DNA of 64,000 nt from Pachyseris speciosa. Its lineage: Eukaryota; Cnidaria; Anthozoa; Scleractinia; Pachyseridae. Position 1 is the first letter of the stretch. Each line of letters begins with the position of its first letter. The DNA lies in NCBI GenBank assembly GCA_016490735.1, contig JAEMWC010001118.1:40001-104000 (forward strand), written 5' to 3'. Made by a program: the position numbers and the translations under genes. Below, piece by piece: positions 12,291 to 21,930 of this stretch. Below the pieces are notes generated by a model. The model had not been told where the DNA came from and searched no databases. It was given only the letters and a program-made list of their open reading frames with translations.

Positions 12291-15200
12291 AAGAAGAGGA
12301 AAAATAAAAGAAAACAGATGGTCTTTGGAAGACAAACTAAATTGAGAAACTGAACAAATAGGATTTCCGTTAGTCTAACACAGTTACTGAATTCAGCTAC
12401 ATTCCAGTTTTTAAGAAGAAACGCTTCTCATGTCTTCACTATGAAACCCGTCACGTGCCCATGACGTGAATGCCTTCAAAAGTTGACGCAAAAGCAAACA
12501 AATCCATTAAGTGGAAAGGTTCACAGAGGAATCATTTTAAAGATGAATTGATCTTGCATTTTCAAAGACTTCTAATTTATCCCCATGCGTCTTTACAACA
12601 GATACGCCATTAGCTCAGGATCGATGGGTTTGCGGTTACAGTTCGAATAAAAGAAGGACAATTGACGCTCAGGCCTTGAAAGGATGACACCAAAGGAAAT
12701 AAGTTCATTGAGAGAAAAGGTTCACAAAGGAAATGCAGGTTAGGGATGAATTGATCATGTTATTAAAAAACATCTGATTTATCGACAGGGTTCGGCAAAA
12801 CAGATATGTCATTTCGCTGAGTATCGATTGATTTTTGGTTACAGTTGGAAAGAAATAAGAAGGAAACTTACAAAAAAAAAAAAGAAAAAAGACCAACTTT
12901 ACGTCTCTCGATACATTCATTGACTCAGTGATGTGTCTGGAAATTGTGCGAAACCTTTTTCGTAATCTAATAATGGGCGGAGAGAGTCATGCCGTCCGCC
13001 ACGCCAGTGTCTATGGGCGACGTGTTTGAACTTGGCCGTATAGACATATAAAAAGTTTATTAACCCGGCACTGTTCTTGAGTGCAGCTTCTTGATAGCAG
13101 GATCATGAACTCATCAGGCCTCGTTAGATTTCTCAAATGAGGAGACTCCAGAAACACATAAACACTACAATTACAGCAGCCTTCTTTAGCCGTGGTAATT
13201 CAAATTGAGTTTTAGGCAAAAGGCAAGTGAATATTGCAATTAAGAGCTATTAAATGTTTTGGGTATTGTGCGAAGAACATGAGGCTGACTATGAAGCATT
13301 CTATTTAGTTTAAAGAATGTAAATATAGGTTTATTTCTTTGGCAAGCCTTTTCTCGTTGAAACGTTGCTCCGTCTTTCCGAAATGTGTTCTTAGAAAACT
13401 TAATTGTGCCTTAAATTAAATTTGGCAAGAACTATCATCCTTTTGAAAATGCTTCTATGAAAGCCAAACGCTAGCTTCCACTAAAGTAGGTCATGAAACT
13501 GTTTCGAAGTGTTGTCTTGTATGCTAAACTCCCATCTATTTAGTAGTACTATTGATACTGATAGTAGCTTCGATCCTTGCCTGTATTTAGAAAATATCAG
13601 TATTCAGGGAATCTTCTTTTCACTTGAAGTTCAAAGAGTAAGAAGCCGAAAGACAAACATTAGCCTTGAAAGCCAAAGGCTAGGTTCCACTATTAAAGTA
13701 ACATTGTGAAACGGGCTAACTAATCTGTGATGGTCTTGAATGTTAAACTCTCATCCGAGTGCAGGAGTATTGATACCGTTAATTAGCTTTGATCCACACC
13801 TGTATTGAGAAAGAATCAGTATTCTGGGAATCTTCGTCAAAAAGTGAGGTTAGCCTCGAAACTGAAGTCTACCACAACATCATAAGAAGGACGGCTTGCA
13901 CTTTCGCTATATGTTAAATAAATTATGGCATTGAATCAAATACTCTTTCATAAAATTTTTTCAGAAACAATTCCCCCTTCTCTAAAACCAGCTTAAAAAT
14001 CAGGTAAAAGGAAATAAACACTGCTCATCGAGATGACATCAGTTCAGACCGACAGACAGAGTTAAAAGAGCCGATACAAAGGCAAAGGCAACGGGATTCT
14101 TATACTCAACCTGGCTAAAATTATATGGCGATTCAAAGGGCTCGGTGTTTTGACTTTATTGTAAATCATCATGATGTTGTTTTAAGTCGTCATTACGTCT
14201 GACATGCAGTGCCCGGTTGCTGACCACGAAAACAAAGTGAATTAGCGATTGCGTTAGTTTGTTGACTGTACAATTCAGCTGCTTAATTGTCTCCAGATTG
14301 GCATCGGGATCTGTCATTACGGAACCAGTCTTGCATTTGTCGATCAATGAATAGCATTAACCAGATAGTCATTTAACTCTGCAAACAACACATGTTAGGG
14401 AATCATTTTTAAATAAAAATATCGACATATAAAATATCTTGCCAGACGTATTTCGTACCCTGAGCGAGATTTTCGTCCCCTTCGGTTCGAAAACTAAACA
14501 AAACAAAAAAAAAAAAAAAAGCGGTGCCAGACTTTGAACGAACGTCTCACCAGTTATATCATAATTGAATCCCAACCCTCACAATTACCTTGAACATGAT
14601 TAGTTTCGTTGATTGTCATTTTCACCGGGTACTTACTAGCGCATATACAGTATATCTATCTGTTGAAAGCTTGAAAAATGTTAAAGCAATTTAATCATCG
14701 TCTTGAATGAAAGCAATTCATACCTATTGTCAACGCCATCTTGTTACCTGTGAGTTGCTTTGCGAATTGTCTCTATATTAATATTCATACCGTACATTTA
14801 CGGAATGTAATTGTCTTCCAACTGCAGTTTATAAAAATTAAATCCATACCAATGGACATGAGGCCTGTTTTGTCGCCTTCGCCGTTTTCATTTTCTTCTG
14901 GAAGGTATGCCACTGACATAAGTTGTGGGAAATAATAACTGAAATATAACAGAACCAACACCCCACCCCCACCCCAACACCTTCCCTCCTCCCTCCTACA
15001 CAAACTCTGGCTGCGTTGACCCTGTCATAAATTTCAACAAGATACGTGGCTTCTTTCGTTATTAACTTGCAGTACAATAGGCTTTTGTTTTCGGTTGAGT
15101 CGTTATATATTCTTTTGTACTGTAACACATATCAATATATCGCAATATATCCTCTGCATTCATGAGTTGCTCATATGCATAGGAGCCTTGGAGTGATTTT

Positions 15201-15325
15201 TAATTGTTATCGTGTTGTAGAGAGATTTTTTATCAGCTTTGGATCCCATACTTACATAATCATGGTCTCTCCTGATATTCTAGAAAGCACCGCACAATTG
15301 CACTTTACCCTGCTGACACCATTAT

Positions 15326-15326
<1 letters not shown>

Positions 15327-15364
<38 letters not shown>

Positions 15365-15414
15365 AGCGTGTGTAAAAAATATATATATATATATATATAT
15401 ACACACGCTCAAAT
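15327..15414. repeat. (TA)n with cruciform arms
   Basis: Two TA tracts surround the inverted arms ATTTGAGCGTGTGTA (15360-15374) and TACACACGCTCAAAT (15400-15414), a perfect 15-bp complement. Strong hairpin potential on either strand. Confidence 0.9.
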
Positions 15415-16588
15415 TTTTCTGTTTATTAAGACCAGATTACCGTATTCTTTCGCTAAATTCTGTAGACCGATACGCCAGTTGACACTGAAATTCAATGTAA
15501 CTTCATCGATAGTCATTTAATCAACTAGATTAATGTACTAGAAAATCTAGGAAACCACGAGTGTAGTATAATACTTAGGGATCTTCTGTACTTGGTATGC
15601 AGTTGAGACTGTCAGTTTTTTTCCTTCTAAACCCACATAACTTTGATATGACAAGGCGATTTACAGGTAAAGAAAAACACCACCTACCACCACCAGAACG
15701 AACAACTTCTGCATAGGTCCTCTTTTTTTCCGTTCAGCATTATCCATCATCCAAGTACCAGTAAAGCGCTTTAAGACGTGAACGAGCTGGACTTCAAATG
15801 AAATACTGTATTCAGCTTGAAAAAAATAACTTGATTTCGTGTTGCGGGTAGCTGCTGCTGATGGTATTGTCAGATAGGCGAAGCGATAACGGGAATGTAT
15901 TTTGCATTGTTCTTTGACTGTAAAGCAGCCAGGAGACGGGGGGAGGGGTGGGGGAGACGACATATCTACTGCGCGGTGAGAAATGATGCCAGTTTTTTAG
16001 TTTATTTATTTATTTATTTATTGTACTCCGAATATTTAGAATTTTCTTAATTTCGGGTCCCAAATCTGTCATTCCTGCTTTTCCAACCTACCGTTTGAAA
16101 TTCCTCAACAGAGCTGCACGACATGGCGCGATGTACTAAGGACAAGAGTCGCAAATGCAGCACATCCGGATAATCTTAAAAACAAACGAAATTTTGTCAC
16201 AGATGTTTCCTTAGTATACTTAATACAATTCAGCAGAATATATTGTCGTTCATTGAAACAAGACGAACACTAAAGCAAAACCTATTGGGGCGCGTCCAAC
16301 ATAATTCAAATTCTTATGATATCAATAGTCAGTTTAGAAAAACCCAGGAATAAAATTTGAAGTCGATTGCACTGACACTGATTTTCATTATTCGTTTTAA
16401 TCCTCTAGCTACAAATTTATTGAAAGTTAACGCATAGCCTTGCACTAACAATCCCTCAATAATATCATCATCGTCGTCATCATCATCATGACCATCATAG
16501 TCATTATCATCTTTACTTTTTATCATTATCTTGTACCACTGTTATTGTTCACTGTTCTTGTAATTGTAATTGTTATCATTGTGTCAAT

Positions 16589-16659
16589 CCATCGTCATCA
16601 TCATCATCATCATCACCACCAACACCACCACCACCATCAATCACCATGACCATCATCAT

Positions 16660-16691
<32 letters not shown>

Positions 16692-16699
16692 TCATCATT
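16589..16699. repeat. (ATC/ACC)n microsatellite
   Basis: Imperfect CAT and CAC trinucleotide tract at the same place in segment copy 3 as the tracts of copies 1 and 2. Confidence 0.9.
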
Positions 16700-17068
16700 G
16701 AATAAAGCGGGACGCAAGGAGTAAAGATGACGAAAAATGTAAGACTACAGATAGTCTTTGGAAGACATGCTGAATTGAGGAACCGAGGAAATAGTCTTTG
16801 CTTTAGTCTAATTCAGTTACTGGATTCAGCTGCATTGCAACTTTTCATTATGAAACAATCCACGTGCCCATGACGTGCATCACTTTAAAAAGTTAACGCA
16901 AAAGCAAACAAACAGCTACACAAAGGAAATAAAGGTAAGAGATGAATTAATTATGTACTATCCAAAACATTCTGATCACTCCAAAGGGGTCTTCAAAACA
17001 GATGTGTCGTTTCGCTAAGAAGCTATTCATGTGCGGTTACAGTTCGAAAGAAAGAAGGAAACCTACAA

Positions 17069-17386
17069 GAGGGGGGAGGTCAAGGGTATTTTCCTGACGC
17101 CGTGATCCGGTTTTTTTTGTGCTCTGTGAATCGTGATTTGATAAAAAACTGTTCCGTGAATCGTGATTGAAGTGTATTCCGTGAGGCGTAAAATGCAAAA
17201 GTTCTTGACTGTGAATCGTGAATAGATAAGAAATAAATCGTGAATGTCTAAAGTTGAGTTCGTAGCTGAATTTCGCTGCATTGTGATCAGATTTTTTCCG
17301 TGACCTTAGTGAGGTTTCGTGATTCGTGAAATCCAAAATTTATTATCGTGACTTCGTGACAAGACCCCGCTTTGTCCCCCTCTTAC
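17069..17386. mobile_element. MITE-like insertion rich in GTGAATCGTGA
   Basis: Relative to the equivalent place in segment copies 1 and 2 this is a clean insertion. The ends AGAGGGGGGAGG and, on the complement, AGAGGGGGACAA are related. The body repeats the motif GTGAATCGTGA or GTGATTCGTGA many times. No long frame suggests a protein function. Confidence 0.6.
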
Positions 17387-17889
17387 AGACCAGCTTTACG
17401 TCTCTCAATACATTCCTCAGTGATGTCTGGATGTCTTTTTTGGTAATCAAATAATGGGAGTTTATAGACGAAATGTGCAAACTTGGGATAGACACATAGA
17501 TACTTTATTACGAAGCACTCTTCTTGCGTGCAGCACCGTGATAGCAGGGCCACGAAATGTTCAGGTCTTTATAGATTTCGCAAAGGAGACTCTCCACTTA
17601 CAAATTCACAAAAACATTAAAATTACAGCATTACAGCATACATGATTTGAGAAAACAAGGCAACTAAAATATTGCAACTAAGACCTATTAAAAGTATCGG
17701 GTATTGTGCGAAGAACAGTGACGCTGATTGAAGCATTCTTCTTAGTTTTAAGTATGCAATGGAAAAACGTCTTTGAAAGCCAAAGGCAACCTTCCACTAA
17801 AGCAAGCATTGTGAAACTTGCCAACTGAAGTGTAATGCTGGCAATTTTGCACGTCAATTACATCTTTAGTTAAAATAGCAGTAACGGAA

Positions 17890-18496
17890 AAGTTCACAGC
17901 ATATATGAATAAATAATAATAAATTACGAATTTATATTGCGCAGTTTCCATGACGAGATGATCAACTGCGCATTACAACGATGGATGAAATAAAAGAACT
18001 AAATGATAAAATACGAATTACATCATGCGTTGTGTAAAATATTAAAAAACCTAGCTAAGAACAAAAAGCCTTACTAAAAATGTACACCTTCTACAGTCAT
18101 GCTAAAAGTAAATAAGAAAAAATCACAGTCACCTAACTAAGAATGAAAAGCCTTACTAAAAAGATGCGTCTTTAAAAATTTTTCAAAAGTGTCAACAGTT
18201 TTGGCCATTCTAATTTCCAGAGGTAGATCATTCCAAAGTTTAGGCGCCGAACCAACGAAAGCACGGTCGCCCAGGGTTGTTAAAGTTTTAAAGGTCGGAT
18301 GAGACAGCAGTATTCCGTCGTTAGATCGCAGTCTATATCTTGAGTTTAAAGGCTTAATTTTAACAAGATCATTGATGTAAGACGGTGCTAATTCGTGAGT
18401 GGCTTTGAATCCTTGCGATGCAAGTCTCCGATCCTTGCGATGTGGAAATGTTTCCCACACGTGTGTAATCTTAGTCTTAACACGCCGCTCACTCAT
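17890..18496 (-). pseudogene. CR1/L2-type LINE 3' end
   Basis: The minus frame 18496-18137 reads ELAPSYINDLVKIK, RYRLRSNDGILL, then LGDRAFVGSAPKLWNDLPL and FLKTHLFSKAF. This is the conserved region after the reverse transcriptase in CR1/L2 ORF2. The 3' UTR continues to an AATAATAA motif near 17905. The catalytic domains are missing. It marks the truncated end of segment copy 3. Confidence 0.85.
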
Positions 18497-19634
18497 TTAG
18501 GTTTTTAGGATAGGCAATGTTAATGAAAACTGTCGACTGGTTTTTGGCCTTCAGCTGTTCCTCTGCGGATATACTATTCGAGCTGTGACGTAGGAACCTG
18601 TGAACAAGCAGAAGTGAAGTCTAGTATTTTGGTTTTCCCTGTCGCATACACACATATTTACAGTATTATATCTCTTCTGGAGTAAAACACTGACGTTGAG
18701 GGTTGACATATTACACACCAGTGCCGTACAAGCACACAAATCTTCAATCTTCAAGCTAAAAAGGGGGGAGGGGTTGGGAATGGAATGACAACGAATGAGT
18801 TGCCAGTAATCGGATACCTATGTTATGCGCAACGGATTATGGGATCGCCAGGGGGCAAACATTGCAAGTCGCTAGAAAGAAATGTATGGCGTAAGGTTGT
18901 TTCTTCGTCAAAAGCATTGATTTTGAACAAAGAATAATACATTTTCGCCGTGATTTTGTGAGAAGCGGAGGTGACTTATGTCGATGCGTGGAAAAAGTTT
19001 CCGTGAGATATATTGATAAGTTCTTTGTTGCGTAAGCAAGCCGTAAGAGCATATTAAGAAATCCACTGAATCTGCATCAAGCAATGGTCTCGCAATAGTA
19101 CGAACAGCTATAAATTTGAGGGGATTCACTCAATAAAGTCTTTCCAGTTGTAATTACACGTGTGCTGATATTTACAACGAGTGCATGTAACTGGGACTAT
19201 ACCCGGCGGCGATGCGGGTTTGTTACAGGGGTACGAGGATACCCAGATAAACAAAGGGTTCTTCCTCACGTTGGTGTATTGAGATTCTACTCACCAAAAA
19301 CCAAGTAGCTACAGAATGCTTTGTCATGGTCCAGAGCTATAAGCTGTGATAAAGTCAAAGTGACAATAAGTACTAAGGTCTGCTCTAATCATTTTGTACA
19401 AGGCCGGAGGCCAGGGTTGACTGACCAACGCGACTCCTGCTAGCGATGTGTGTACTTGTGTGTACACGTTATAGCAATTTTCCTTTAAGGTAAGAGATCA
19501 AGGGATGTTCCTTGAATATCTTTCTGAGGGTTGGCTGATGTTGAATAAATACCACTTGTCCATAAGTACGTTCTGACTACAAACCATTTTTATGCTGTGT
19601 GGAATTGCGTGACAAAGGGCTTTCTGTTTCTAAG

Positions 19635-19774
19635 AAAAACAATACATAAAGCGGTTATAAACATGGTGAAGCAATGCATTTTATGAAATCTGACTTGACG
19701 TTTCGTATGTTCAAGTCAGATTTCATAAAATGCATTGCTTCACTATGTTTATAACCGCTTTATGTGTTGTTTTT
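19635..19774. repeat. Near-perfect 64-bp palindrome
   Basis: The arms 19635-19698 and 19711-19774 differ at two positions only, around the 12-nt loop CGTTTCGTATGT. It lies within the spacer of the larger foldback. Such a palindrome is unstable and so may be young, or may be an assembly or cloning artefact. Confidence 0.9.
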
Positions 19775-19847
19775 GTTATAAAACTTCGATGGCCGAAGAA
19801 CAAGAGTCTCTTTCTGTTTCTGTTTCACATGTTCCTCCGACTAAACT

Positions 19848-20087
19848 CTAAGAGAAAAGTAGTAGCTGAATAACGCTGAATAACATGGGATGTTGCTCAC
19901 TAAAACAGCTAGACAACCTTTTGATTTCTCCGTGTTTTCTATTACTGATTTCATCCCTCCATAGCGAAATTGCTCGGTAGAAACAATTCCCATCCCCTGC
20001 ATAACAATTTATATCCTTTGGGAATGTGGAGTTAAAATTCCAGCAGCAATGATAAGATAATGTTTTAACACACGTAATTAAAAACAA
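19848..20087 (-). pseudogene. OTU-type cysteine protease fragment
   Basis: The minus frame contains INCYAGDGNCFYRAISLWRD followed by SNRKHGEIKRLSS. The D-G-N-C-F-Y-R-A core, with its catalytic-site Cys and preceding Asp, is diagnostic of ovarian-tumour (OTU) deubiquitinase domains. Only about 45 residues of the N-terminal half are present. The His-containing C-terminal half is absent, so it is not a working enzyme. It lies between the arms of the foldback element and was probably a cargo or accessory gene of that transposon. A retained exon of a spliced gene is possible but no partner exon is visible. Confidence 0.7.
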
Positions 20088-20484
20088 AATAATATCACCA
20101 CACGTAATTACAACTGAAAAGGTTTCATTGAGTGAATCGCCTCAAATTTATATATGTTCGTACCATTTCGAGACCAATACTTGATGCAGATTCAGTGGAT
20201 TTCATAATCTTCCTTACGGAATAAGGTGTTTATCAATAGATTTTACCGCATTAATCGCACGGAAACTTACAATTTCCACGCACCGACATTAGTCACCTAC
20301 ACTTCTCACAAAATCACGGCGAAAATGCGTTATTCTTTGTTCAAAATCACTGCTTTTGACGAAGAAACAACTTTACGCCATACTTTTCTTTCTGGCGACT
20401 TACAATGTTTGCCCCCTGGAGATCCCATAATCCGTTGCGCATAACATAGGTATCCGATTTTCTGGCAACTCATTCAGTGAATGA

Positions 20485-20694
20485 GTGTCTTTGTGCATAA
20501 GAGCTCCAGATATTCGCTCAAGAACAGTGATATTGCGCTGCCAGATTTCAACACCACTGTTGTGGTCAAAACTAAACAAAGATCATAGAGACTCACCGAG
20601 CTTGGAGTCTTTCAGGGATAAAACAAGAAAGCTTGATCTTTCCAGCATTATAACTAACAAATACGGCCCTAATTTTTATTTTCTCATCCTGTAA
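20485..20694 (+). pseudogene. Non-LTR retrotransposon C-terminal scrap
   Basis: The frame reads LLWSKLNKDHRDSPSLESFR then DKTRKLDLSS. The LWSKLN..R...SL.SF pattern matches the extreme C-terminus of CR1/L2-like ORF2. Nothing upstream supports a polymerase. It begins just outside the right arm of the foldback element. Confidence 0.55.
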
Positions 20695-20772
20695 ACAATA
20701 TAAGGATTTATAATTCTGAAAGCATGCATATACCATAGATGCTACTTCTAGTGATACGCAGCCAGTGGACAC

Positions 20773-20819
20773 AATCGCCTGATGAAGACCAGTAGTACAG
20801 TGGTCGTAACGTCGCGATT
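20773..20819 (+). ncRNA. Hammerhead-like ribozyme motif (GTAA variant)
   Basis: Stem I AATCGC (20773-20778) pairs perfectly with GCGATT (20814-20819). The core CTGATGA (20779-20785) is followed by stem II GACCA/TGGTC with a 9-nt loop, then GTAA where GAAA is expected, then CGTC as a minimal stem III with a GUC cleavage triplet. The geometry is that of the short-stem-III hammerheads of Penelope-like elements. The A-to-T change in GAAA should impair catalysis. Confidence 0.65.
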
Positions 20820-21300
20820 CACATATATGTGACTCAATCATGAGGCGAACGATTAACTCAACTATTATCACACCATCACCATTTAGTCTCCTTCGCAGCC
20901 GTCGTATGGGCTCGTCACGCAACGTCGTATGGGCTCGTCACGCAACGCGCTCCCTTCCTCCACCGACAGCTGCTTCAACCAGAACTGCATTCTTTTCCAT
21001 TCGTGTACATGTATATATCCAATCACGGAGTCGCTCATATAATTCGGAGTGAGTCGCGCTAAGACTACTCGTCCAAACAGCTCGTGTTTAATCGGGGGAG
21101 CCCCAACAACGGCTGCGAAATAGACTCATTGCTTATCTTATATCTTAAATGCATCTTATATCATTGCTATCTTATATCTTAAATGCATCTTAGGTTTTTG
21201 ATTAGTGTCCCCAATTAGTCTACACAGGCTAAATACATTGACACTTGAATGGTACTTACTAATGTAATGTTCATGCAAAATTTATAGTCACTGTGACCGT
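20820..21300. other. Small tandem duplications, no gene
   Basis: GTCGTATGGGCTCGTCACGC is repeated in tandem at about 20898-20945. A unit of ATCTTATATCTTAAATGCAT recurs near 21137 and 21168. No supported coding region. Confidence 0.6.
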
Positions 21301-21411
21301 TAGGCTATACAGCAACGATAATGACGTAAATAAGGCAAACACTTGCGAAGTTGGAGGAAAACCGTGAATTTCTGGGCAAATGCAATACCCAACAATAAGC
21401 AACAATAAGCA

Positions 21412-21728
21412 AAACCAAATATACCTTTCTTCTCACCTAAGCTATGGAATACACTGCCTAACTCTATCCGTATAAGTGCATTTACTGATTTTAAGAGGGA
21501 AATCCAGGGCCGTATCTTTGTGTAATCGCTCTCGCTTATTTTCACTTTTGCTATTTAAATTTCTAATGATATGTAATATATACTTGTAAATACTGTGTAT
21601 TTTAGTTGTTTTGTATAGATATATATATATACTTTCTTTTTATGTTTTCTCGAAGATATTAGCTCTTGCAAGCTACACTGAAATTCGAGAGAAAATAAAG
21701 TTTATGTATGTATGTATGTGTATGTATG
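21412..21728 (+). pseudogene. CR1/L2-type LINE 3' end with (TATG)n tail
   Basis: The frame from about 21413 reads AKPNIPFFSPKLWNTLPNSI then RISAFTDFKREIQGRIFV and a stop. The KLWN.LP.SIR signature is the C-terminus of CR1/L2 ORF2. The untranslated tail ends in AATAAAG and (TATG)n, the same tail type as the CR1 at 48776-50826. 5'-truncated. Confidence 0.75.
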
Positions 21729-21930
21729 GAGGCTTCATTCGCTTGAAATGTCCAAGTTTTATTTGAGGGCGTATTGCAGCATGGCGTGCGCAATGTGCAG
21801 ATCTTGGCCATCTTAATACTCCTTAGGTGTTCTCATTAGACGGCCTTTGAGTGGTTAAAAATATTTATTCTCCTTTGCAGAAATGCTTAATTCTATGCGG
21901 GAATGCACTGGAGAGACTGGGTAGATCGCG

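Larger units (their letters stand above)
3500..17860. repeat. Three-copy tandem segmental duplication
   Basis: A non-coding segment is present three times in the same orientation, diverged and carrying indels. Shared anchors: a block beginning GATATCAATA with AAATTCATTG and TTAACGCATA (about 4590, 10165, 16318); a block CAACTTTACGTCTCT or CAGCTTTACGTCTCT (about 5638, 12893, 17390); the following block around GAACTTGG..ATAGACA (about 5775, 13030, 17487, with an extra copy at 7530); and CAATGGACATGAGGCCTG (about 9262 and 14850). Sequence at 3540-3860 matches 15130-15490. Spacing differs because copies gained private insertions: a LINE tail in copy 1, a SINE and microsatellites in copy 2, a MITE in copy 3. 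No convincing gene is retained. Confidence 0.75.
18793..20475. mobile_element. Foldback element with arms of about 370 bp
   Basis: 18793-19161 and 20101-20475 are long inverted repeats. The outer ends are GAATGAGTTGCCAG and its complement CTGGCAACTCATTC, and similarity continues through GGATACCTATGTTATGCGCA and ATTTTCGCCGTGATTTTGTG. The 0.94-kb centre holds a shorter near-perfect palindrome and an OTU-protease-like fragment. Long arms plus an OTU domain resemble some foldback/MULE-related DNA transposons. No transposase is left, so the superfamily is an inference. I could not find a clear target duplication. Confidence 0.75.
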
